From positions 818,501 to 882,500 of the forward strand of contig JAWQEG010000003.1 of NCBI GenBank assembly GCA_033782935.1: a stretch of DNA of 64,000 nt. Reading direction: 5' to 3'. Positions 56,141 to 64,000 of the stretch are shown one piece after another. Position numbers and translations under genes: made by a program. The DNA is from Petrolisthes cinctipes (taxonomy: Eukaryota > Arthropoda > Malacostraca > Decapoda > Porcellanidae). The first letter of the stretch is position 1. Each line of letters begins with the position of its first letter. The notes under the pieces were generated by a model. That model did not search any database. It was not told the origin of the DNA and worked only from the letters and a program-made list of their open reading frames with translations.

Positions 56141-56480
56141 ATGAAGAATACTGTATCCATCTCTACTGGTCTTACTCTCAATTTTTCATATTCATGCCAC
56201 TCCAGAGTTTCACAACAATTGTATGTCAGTGTAGGTAGTAACCCTCATTCATGCAGTCCTTTGCCACCGACTCTACTTAGCTCTCTAATTTTTCCACTCT
56301 TTCTTCCATTATCTAATATTTCCACAAGGTCCTTAAACTTTATCTTCAACCACTTCAAGATTCTCTCCATTCATTTGTATTACATTACACACTTGGCCCG
56401 ATGCAAGAATACTATCAACTCTCTCTCTTTCTCTCTGCATTACAAACATTGCAATACACGCCAACAACAACAGTGGAAAA
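56141..56480 (-). pseudogene. LINE RT C-terminal fragment, strongly decayed
   Basis: Reverse strand shares blocks with 59060-59400 (ACTCCAGAGTTTCACAACAA, TATGTCAGTGTAGGTAGTA, CTTTGCCACCGACTCTACTT, TTCCACTCTTTCTTCC). No open frame. Confidence 0.55.
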
Positions 56481-56594
56481 GAAGGAATCACTCTCCTAAC
56501 TTTGCTGAAAAAAGCCACATATTTACTTTAACTATTCCTCACATCATATTTGTTTTACCAGGCATTCTCTGTCTTGGCAACAATTAGTGGGGAG

Positions 56595-56735
56595 GTACAG
56601 TGTTGGTAAAGCTGGAGCTACTGATTCCTCCAAAGTATTCCAAGCAATAGCAGGTCACTGTTATATTTGTTAATCTGGTCTGGTTTCCTAAAATACTTTG
56701 GAGGAATTAAGGCACTCTAATGTACCAAAAGTATA
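56595..56735 (+). repeat. Miniature repeat with TGATTCCTCCAAAGT arms, copy 2
   Basis: CTGATTCCTCCAAAGTATTC and the inverted AATACTTTGGAGGAATTAAG flank about 90 bp. Confidence 0.7.
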
Positions 56736-57044
56736 TTAATATAACCCCCTTAAATCCAAACCAAGAAATAGACTTATCTCTTGAGGATGATAAGTGAGTA
56801 GTGGCCTTATCAGCAATTAGAAATGATAAACAGTTTGTGCTTCAAACATAAATAACCCATTGAGTGGATTTGTAAAGCTTATCATTGTGGCTCGGTTTAC
56901 TGGTATTGTATCAATGTGTTTGTTAATTGCATATATATTGCCCAACTGCTCTAACTATTGTGAAAATTCCACTCTTATTTTTTATTAACATTCAATTTAT
57001 GTTGATTAAAGCAACATCAAAGTAAAGATTAGTGTTTTAATACA

Positions 57045-57195
57045 ATGTTAGTAAATCTGGAGCAGCTGATTCCTCCAACGTATTCCAAGTAACAACATGC
57101 CACCATTATTTTTGTTTACCTGTTCCTGTTGTTTCCTGGTATACTTTGGAAGAATCAACAAGACGTGCTATTGTACCAAAAATATATTACCCTCT
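57045..57195 (+). repeat. Miniature repeat with TGATTCCTCCAAAGT arms, copy 3
   Basis: CTGATTCCTCCAACGTATTC and the inverted GTATACTTTGGAAGAATCAA. Same family as copy 2. Confidence 0.7.
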
Positions 57196-57399
57196 TAATG
57201 ATGCTTGAATATGGTAAGAAAATATATAGTCTATATAAAAAGTCTTTTGAGTTTGAATAGTGACAGGATTTTGTATAGTTATGTACAGGACAAGTTAGAA
57301 CAAAGTTAACACAAAATTAGGCTTAGGTTTGCTTCCCACATATATAGGTATTAAAAAGTAGTACATAGTTTTAAAGATTTCAATTTCTTTTATCATTTA

Positions 57400-58490
57400 T
57401 TTTATTCTTTTGATTAAGCTGATGGCGCATGTCCCTCTGGGAATGAGCGCTGCATTGGCTTTGCCAGCCATCAGCAGCTCCCAGTGGGGCTGTGGACAGT
57501 TATGGCTGCGGACGGGGGGTGGGGGATCTCTGGGATTCCTTGTAGGGGGCAGGGGGAAAGGTGTGTGTATGAGAGTGGTGACTGTCAATGTGAATGGGAT
57601 GTTGGATGGGACAAAGAGGTGAGATGTGGTGGAAAGTTCTAAAAATGGAGGAGTGGATATGATTGGCATGGGGATGCTAATGTGGTGAGAGGAATGGTTC
57701 AGTACTCTGACCATTTGTTGGTTTTGGTAAGAATTAATGTCTGGGTTAAATGGGAATACAGTAGAAAGGGTGAAGGGCAGGAAACAAAAGGAAGGTAGAA
57801 AGTGGGAAACTAAATGATTCTTGAATATAAGGAGGAATACAAGAGGATGCAAGGCTGTGGATAGGGGAAGGAGTGAGAATGAATTATGTGTATGAAACCT
57901 AGTGGTTAGGACAACAGCATAGATGGTGGGGTACAAGGCACAGAAGAGGGGGAAAAAAGGGAGTGTATGTTGCTCAGATGAAGTGAAAGTTGCAGTAGAG
58001 AAGAAGAGGAAGGCATATAGGAGGACACTGCAGAAGAATGTGTCAGAGGAGGTGAGAGAGAGGTGGACGAGGGAATATAATGTATGTAAGAGGCAAGTGA
58101 AGAGAATGGTGAGTGAGAGTAAGAGGAGAGCAGATGAAGAGTTTGGTAGGAAAGTGTGAGAAATTCAAGGAGAACAAGAAATTATCCTGTAAAGAGGTAC
58201 GGTAAGAAAAGAAAGAGGAGAAGAGAAGTCTGGCAGAGTGAGTATGAAGAGAGAGGATGGAGTAACTGTGAGTGAAAGTGAGGCAGTGAAAGAAGTGAGA
58301 AAAAGGCATTCTGATCGTTTGATGAATGAAGGGTTGGGAAAGGAGGCACTGATGTGGTGGTGACATGCATGAAGATGGAGGCAGGTGGTAGATGACAGGG
58401 TGTATAGGGAGAACTAGGGAAGGAAGAGGTTTGGAAAGCAATAGGAAGGTTGAAGATGAGAAAGGCATTGGGGGTGGATGGAATCATCAT
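57400..58490 (+). pseudogene. LINE 5' coding part (endonuclease start and EN-RT linker), decayed
   Basis: Begins with LGMSAALALPAISSSQWGCG and MRVVTVNVNGMLDGTKR (57569), the typical first strand of an AP-endonuclease domain (V-T-V-N-V-N-G). Most of the endonuclease is deleted. The linker is clear at 57923-58159: GSVCCSDEVKVAVEKKRKAY, REYNVCKRQVKRMVSESKRR. It then continues GVDGI at about 58470, the block before the RT fingers, and is cut there. Confidence 0.7.
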
Positions 58491-58499
58491 CATCAACAA

Positions 58500-59640
58500 T
58501 ACTCAATTTCTCTTTCTTCAAGGGGTGAGGAGGCTCTAGTGCCAGGGGTAGAAAAAGGAAGCAGAAGTGCAGAAAGTAAGGAAAGAGTATCCAGTGAAAA
58601 GGGTCACACGCACAAATCAGTCCCGTTTTCAAGCCAGCAAAATTCTCAGCCCCACAAGGTCGTGCATCCATGACCTCAGTCCCTTCGCCTAAGCCTTGGT
58701 GAAATTCCTTCCTTTGACTTTTAAGTTAAAACCAGGTTGTCAGCTCTAATGTCCACACTTCCTTGTGAAACTCTTTTGCTCTTGCCTATCATGTACCAGT
58801 TCTTTTGCTGCATTCTTATTTATTACACGTTTTCTTACGCAATCACTCAACATATCATGACATCTTCTCCTTGGTCTTCCCCATCTTCTTCTCTTCAATA
58901 TTACTCTCATACACCTTTTTCACCACTCTTGACAATATCATCCATTCTCTCCACATACCCATACCACCTCATAACACTGTATTTCACTCTCTGATCCAGT
59001 GATTTGTTCACACTACACTTTTTGTGGATCTCAGTATTTCTCAGTTTGTCAGGTTTGTGAATACTACAAACACATCTCAGCATATCCATCTCAACTGCTC
59101 TTTCTTTTAATTTCTCATAATCATACCACTCCAAGGTTTCACAGCTGTATGTCATAGTGGGTACTAACACACCTTCATGTATTCCTCTTGCAGCCACTGT
59201 ACTTAACCCTCTATTTCTAATCAGTGAGCTCATTGCACCTGCTACCTTTCTCCCTTGGGTTATTCTGTTTTCCAATTCTTTCCCACTCCTTCCTCTCTTA
59301 TCCAACATTACTCCAGTGTCCATAAACTCTTCAACCACCTTGAGTTTCTCACCATCCCCATGCACACTGCACATTGATTTACCTTCTCTCTCCAACATCA
59401 TCACTTTACTCTTACCCACATTCACATTCAAACAGCGTCATTCACATACCATACATCTTCAAAACTTGCCATTAATTTTCCTAGTTCTCTCCTACAATTA
59501 GCAAATAGTACAGCATCATCTGCAAACATTAAGTTTGATTAGGACCATCTTTCTCCACCCTGTAGCAATGCCACTCCTTTTTCCAATAATCTTGTCTTAA
59601 CCTCTTTCATCACTCTATCCATATACATATTAATCCCTCC
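58500..59640 (-). pseudogene. LINE reverse transcriptase C-terminal part and 3' UTR, inverted
   Basis: Minus strand. About 59640-59560: INMYMDRVMKEVKTRLLEKG. 59545-59470: LMFADDAVLFANCRRELGKL with FADD as the catalytic box. From 59431: MNVNVGKSKVMMLEREGKSM, GVMLDKRGRSGKELENRITQ, GRKVAGAMSSLIRNRGLSTV, VPTMTYSCETLEWYDYEKLK, CSVNKSLDQRVKYSVMRWYG. The 3' UTR runs to about 58505 with the CTTCAAGGGGTGAGGAGG tail block. It belongs with the 5' part at 57400-58490 but in the opposite orientation. Confidence 0.82.
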
Positions 59641-59643
59641 AAT

Positions 59644-59764
59644 CCAAGATAGTTATAATAAACCTCCCGCACTAGCCGGACTCCCTGTCCAGTTCCTCCC
59701 GCCCGGTCCAAGGTTTCTAGCCAAAAATGCTCTAATTCACCTACTCTCTACATCTAAACTACAA
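59644..59764. repeat. Left part of a second TTAA-type element
   Basis: TTAA (59640-59643) is followed by TCCCTCCAATCC. It resembles 52828-52970 (CCTGTCCAGTTCC/TCCGGG, CTACATCTAAACTACAATAC) and is interrupted by the pogo insertion at 59767. Confidence 0.65.
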
Positions 59765-60284
59765 TACAGTAAAAGTCCCTTAATCCGGAAGGCAGGGGGG
59801 TTGGAGACTTCCCAATTAGCGAAAATTCCGTTTTATCAAAAAATAGCCTACCTCCCCAAAATACGTATAAAATACTGTTATTACTTTTAAATACAAGTTT
59901 CCCTGTCACACATAATTTATGAGGTAGGGAGGGGGTGGTAGGAAGATCGCAGCTGTTGTCAGGTCTGCTTGACGAAATTTCCCTGACTTCACCTTTAAAA
60001 TTTCCCTTTTTACCTCAATAATTCCCTGTTTATTCTTGAACAATTACAGACTTTTAAGTACAGCTCCGGACAGATCAAGGGTCCACACCCCATCCACCAG
60101 CGACTTGGTTTGTTCCTCGTCGGATCTGGTAACAGTTGCAGGTGGAGGGAGGGGGGATGTTAGTGGGAGAGGAGGAGAGAAATGTGGGCGGGGCTATATA
60201 GGAGGTAATGTAGAGAAGACATGTGTCAGGAGAAATGAATGAAGCATACACTGTGAACGGTATTGAATCACCAACAGTTTAAAG

Positions 60285-60473
60285 CAGGGTTCTTCAAACT
60301 TTTTCAGTCATGACCCAGTTTTTACTATGACAACATTCTCGCGAGCCATACAGAAAGATCTTTTACAAATGATCAGAATTATCAACCTAAGAAAATACAA
60401 GGCCAGAAACTGAAACGCAATAATTATGATTAAAAGGCATTCTAACCAGAATTATAAACACTGCCTCACCTAC

Positions 60474-60555
<82 letters not shown>

Positions 60556-60764
60556 AAGGCTATTATTTGTGCAATGATTTTGTTTTATCGATAATTAAAT
60601 ATATGAATATTCGATTATAAAAATATGTTAGGTGGATTCATGTATGAACTTTATATTCATTTTATTGTCACGAACATTATTATTCTATATTATTCATGTA
60701 TTTATTTTTATGAGCCTGCGACTCAGTTTGGAGGAATTCGGGACCCGTAATTTGAAGAACCCGG
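60285..60764. mobile_element. hAT miniature element, left-arm copy
   Basis: Ends CAGGGTTCTTCAAACTTTTT and, inverted, CCGGGTTCTTCAAATTACGG, with an 8-bp TSD GTTTAAAG (60277-60284 and 60765-60772). It contains the long (TC)n run. Non-coding. Confidence 0.85.
60476..60552. repeat. (TC)n microsatellite
   Basis: Nearly perfect CT dinucleotide run of about 75 bp. The equivalent site in the right arm (62466-62490) is short and interrupted. Confidence 0.95.
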
Positions 60765-61245
60765 GTTTAAAGAAGTGCATACTGCATTAACGTAGGTGGA
60801 TATAGGAGAGAAGAAATGTGATGATTTGAGGCAAGGGTGAGGGGGAAGATGGTAAGAAAAATGAAGGTGATTAGTTGAAAAGTAATAACAAACAAATGTA
60901 ATTAGAATATCTGTTACATTATATCCTTTAAATAAAGGCACTGTCTTTTGTTCACCATCGTAGTGGGATAGACTACTGATTATATTTTATCCTTTGGATA
61001 TTAGACAGCTATTCCTGTATTCCTTTTATCCCTCGTGCTTGCCCCGTAAGGGGGTATTGCCTGTAATGATGTGGGCAATACTTTAAGGGTTTTGACACCC
61101 CTTCGGCCCCAGCCACTAGCTTACATTTCTTCAACTGTCCCTCCTATCTTCCTAATTCCTTCTTGCTTGCTGTCACACCTCTCTATCACCTTTTCCTGGT
61201 GCTATTTGACCTCGCTGTTGCACCACCTAATATCAATCAAATCCC

Positions 61246-61759
61246 TCGTGCTTGTAGTCCACCCTATTTATCACCTTCTCCCAAGCCCAGCTGCTTTTTT
61301 TTTTTTTTTTTTTTTTTTTTTTTGGCAGAAGACGGTATAATTTTCTAACTTTTTTAATAATCATATTTGTCAACAAATTCATTAAGCTATTCACCAGGAT
61401 TTTTTCTTCTAAACATGCATTTCCTTAAATATGATCAATGTTAAACTTGAATAGGCGCCGCTATATGGCGTTTTCAATAAACTTGGTCTAATATTATGCA
61501 TAGGCTATATATATTACAGTATCTCTCAAGTAACTGGCAACCTTACACATCCTCCCTACTGTCTTATCCCTCTCTCGCTTCACCTTCCCTCCTTTCTTAC
61601 CGTTTATCTTTTCTTTCTCATATTTTTAACCTTCTCATTCGTTCTTAAACATTTTTAATGACATAGGCCTTTCTCCCTTATCACTTATAGTCCAATTATA
61701 TGATTCGAAAAACTGCAGCTGAGATTATGTTGTTGATCGCATTTTGGTTCTCAATATGT
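61246..61759. other. Spacer between the inverted arms
   Basis: Contains a T27 run (61297-61323) and AT-rich sequence. No gene recognised. Confidence 0.6.
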
Positions 61760-62925
61760 AGAGGTTGATTGATTGATTGATATTAGGCGCCACAACAGCG
61801 AGGTCATATAGCGCCAGAAAACGGTGATAGAGAGGTGAGGCAGCAAGCAGGAAGGAAATAGAAAGAAAAAAGGGATAGTTGAAGAACTAAAAGCTAGTGG
61901 CTGGGGCCGAAGGGGCGCAAAAACCCTTAAAGTATTGCCCACATCATTACAGGTAATACTCCCCTACGGGGCAAGCACGAGGGATAAAAGGAATACAGGG
62001 ATAGCTGTCTAATATCCAAAGGATAATATATATTCAGTAGTCTATCCCACTATGATGGTGAACAAAAGACAGTGCCTTTATTTAAAGGATATAATGTAAC
62101 AGATATTCTAATTATATTTGTTTGTTATTACTTTTCAACTAATCACCTTCATTTTTCTTACCCTCTTCCCCCTCACCATCGCCTTAAATCATCACATTTC
62201 TTCTCTCCTATATCCACGTACGTTAATGCAGTATGCACTTCTTTAAACCAGGGTTCTTCAAATTACGGGTCCCGAATTCCTCCAAACTGCGTCGCAGGCT
62301 CACCAAAATAAATATATAAATAAAATAGAATAATAATGTTCGTGACAATAAAATTAATATGAAGTTCATACACGAATCTCCCTAACATATTTTTATAATC
62401 GAATATTCATATATTTAATTATAAATAAAACAAAATAATTGCACAAATATTAGCCTTCTTGAATGAGTGTGTGAGAGAGAGAGGGAGGGGTAGGTGAGGC
62501 AGTGTTTATAATTCGGGTTAGAATGCCTTTTAATCATAAATATTATGTTTCAGCGCCTGGCCCTGTATTTTCTTAGGTTGATAATTCTGATAATTTGTAA
62601 AATATCTTTCTGTATGGCTCGCAAGAATGATGTCATAGTAAAAACTGGGTCACGACTGAAAAAGTTTGAAGAACCCTGCTTTAAACTGTTGGTGATTCGA
62701 TACCGTTCACAGTGTATGCTTCATTCATTCCTCCTGACACACGTCTTCTCTACCTGATCATTCGTTACCCTCCAAAATAGCTCCGCCCACATTTCTCTCC
62801 TCCTCTCCCACTAACATCCCCCCTCCCTCCACCTGCAACTGTTACCAGATCCGACCAGGCCCAAACCAAGTCGCTGGTAGAAGAAGTGTAGACCCTTGAT
62901 CTGTCCGGAGCTGTACTTCATCTGG
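61760..62925. repeat. Right arm of the large inverted duplication
   Basis: Begins with GATTGATTGATTGATATTAG followed by GCGCCACAACAGCGAGGTCA, a block I associate with a decapod interspersed repeat, and mirrors the left arm outward. Confidence 0.85.
62249..62678. mobile_element. hAT miniature element, right-arm copy
   Basis: Same element, inverted: CAGGGTTCTTCAAATTACGG to AAGTTTGAAGAACCCTG, with TSD CTTTAAAC (62241-62248 and 62679-62686), the reverse complement of the left-arm TSD. Confidence 0.85.
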
Positions 62926-63250
62926 TAGAAATTTCCCTGGTTACTCCTGAACAATCTTTATATAATTGCCCTGTGTGGACTTAAAAATTCCCCAAAACAA
63001 AGAAATTTCACTGCATCTGTTGCCAGGTGCAGGGAAATTTCTCTGTTTTAGGGAATTTTGTAGTCGACACAGGGAAATTATATAAAGATGGTTCAAGAGT
63101 AAACAGGGAAATTTCTACCAGATGAAATACCAAAAAGAAAGACTGTCAATGTTCAAGAGAAGAGTAAACATGGAATTATTGATGCAAAAATGGAAATTCT
63201 GTTGTTGAAGTTGGGAAAATTTTGTGCCTCAGACCTGGCACCACTGGCTG
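62926..63250. repeat. CTGGCAACACTG-type short repeat
   Basis: Same family as 39590-40790: GGAAATTTCTCTG, GGGAAATTATATAAAGATGG, AAAGACTGTCAATGTTCAAG, CAGACCTGGCACCACTGG. Confidence 0.75.
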
Positions 63251-63542
63251 TGGCTGTCACATGTAATTTATGAGTGGTGGGAGGATGATGATCGCAGCTG
63301 ACACTCATAATTTAATTACTTATGAGGTCTCAACTTGTTAGTGGGCTTCTTTGGTGGTTTATTAGAAGCCATGATGAATACTGTAGACTCCCACAACACT
63401 GAATTATATTCCGGGAGATTACTTTTTTTTTTTTTTTATTTGCATTGATACAGTATTTATGGGTAAAATTGGTGGGCCCAAAAAGTTCCGGGGGAGCGAA
63501 CATTCCGAGGTATAGACCTCCGGATTAAGGGACTTTACTGTA

Positions 63543-64000
63543 CAGTACCTAGGCACTTAAATTTGGATTTGTTCTCGCCATCAACTCCTCATTCAAATAA
63601 AAGCAACCCCAGCTCTGTATGACTCCTGATTGCAGAGATAAAGAGGAGTAACTTTTAGCGTGAGAGCGGGGTGTTGTTTGCTCACAGGCTATCTGTTACA
63701 TGGCACAATACGTGGTGGAGAGATGGGTGGCAAGGCAGTGGGGGACACCGAATCGGATGCGCAAAATTTTTTTTTGGGAGCCTCATGTATGACAAAAGCC
63801 AGATGCACACTGAATGAGCCTCGCTGTCCTACTGATACAGTGAGGGCCATAGCCCGAATGCAAATAATTCCGCCCAATTAGCCAATTTTCATGTGAAATT
63901 GGTAATACATGTACTGGGAAACCCAGCCACCCGCCAGCCTGGTTCATCCAGGAGATCCCACCTCCCGGTCATCTATACACAGAGTGGGTACCAAGCCACC
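63543..64000. repeat. Right part of the second TTAA-type element, running off the window
   Basis: Resumes the 52970-53250-like sequence (CGCCATCAACTCCTC, AGCAACCCCAGCTCTGTATG, ACACCGAATCGGATG). No coding frame supported. Confidence 0.6.

Larger units (their letters stand above)
60055..61245. repeat. Left arm of a large inverted duplication
   Basis: Reverse complement of 61760-62925. Landmarks from outside in: ACAGCTCCGGACAGATCAAG, AGTGGGAGAGGAGGAGAGAA, the hAT copy, GTACGTTAATGCAG-like block, GATTTGAGGCAAGGGTGAGG, TTGCCTGTAATGATGTGGGC, TAATATCAATCAA. Arms differ by substitutions and small indels. Confidence 0.85.
59767..63540. mobile_element. pogo/Tigger-type element, 3.8 kb, non-autonomous or disrupted
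   Basis: Left end CAGTAAAAGTCCCTTAATCC and right end, inverted, CAGTAAAGTCCCTTAATCCG, both continuing GGA, are flanked by TA (59765-59766 and 63541-63542). CAGT termini with TA duplication are pogo/Tigger features. No transposase is recognised; the interior consists of an inverted duplication, hAT copies and CTGGCAACACTG-type repeats. It lies inside the TTAA-type element. Confidence 0.78.

Noticed and set aside
60426..60620. ORF with a Leu-Ser repeat
   Set aside because: Produced by the (TC)n microsatellite.

Overview
This window looks like repeat-rich animal nuclear DNA, most likely from an arthropod and probably a decapod crustacean. The reasons are AT-rich, intron-bearing, non-bacterial sequence, abundant DIRS, Harbinger, Ty3/gypsy and LINE remnants, THAP and MADF zinc-finger/DNA-binding exons, and TTAGG-like runs. 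I found no rRNA, tRNA, CRISPR or confident single-copy host gene. Almost everything I can support is a mobile element, often nested, with target-site duplications (TSDs) that can be read directly.

Layout. 1-2000: tail of a DIRS tyrosine-recombinase retrotransposon. 2200-3020: snap-back repeats and a LINE 3' end. 4060-5511: Ty3/gypsy gag plus LTR on the minus strand. 5640-7000: PIF/Harbinger transposase remnant. 7672-12064: two oppositely oriented P-superfamily DNA transposons, each with a perfect 8-bp TSD and a THAP exon, separated by a tetranucleotide-rich tandem array. 13535-14335: internally deleted copy of an arthropod gene family. 15162-25944: a CsRn1-type Ty3/gypsy element bounded by TSD CTAC. 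A complete 2.4-kb non-autonomous LTR element (TSD CCAT) sits in its gag, and a 992-bp solo LTR (TSD GAAT) sits in its 3' LTR. 26482-31354: a Harbinger element with a seven-exon transposase on the minus strand and the remnant of a partner gene on the plus strand. 32620-38775: Tc1, jockey-like LINE and two gypsy pol remnants. 39590-43180: dense miniature-element cluster including a hAT MITE (TSD ACCAATGG). 43181-43878: an unclassified inverted-repeat element with a 111-aa ORF. 46454-50495: a second Harbinger element (TSD TTA) that keeps MADF exons. 52828-54221: TTAA- and TA-flanked miniature elements. 57400-59640: two LINE fragments joined tail to tail. 59767-63540: a pogo/Tigger-type element (TSD TA) inserted in a TTAA-type repeat and containing a 1.2-kb inverted duplication around a hAT insertion.

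The strongest candidates for undescribed biology are the P-element family (7672-12064), the non-autonomous LTR element coding for an extremely acidic protein (16851-19260), the candidate -1 frameshift cassette at the gag/pol border of the CsRn1-type element (19943-20018), and the orphan inverted-repeat element at 43181-43878. Most coding regions carry stops or frameshifts, so the window is largely a fossil record of nested insertions rather than a set of working genes. Family assignments are from motif recognition by eye; no database search was possible.
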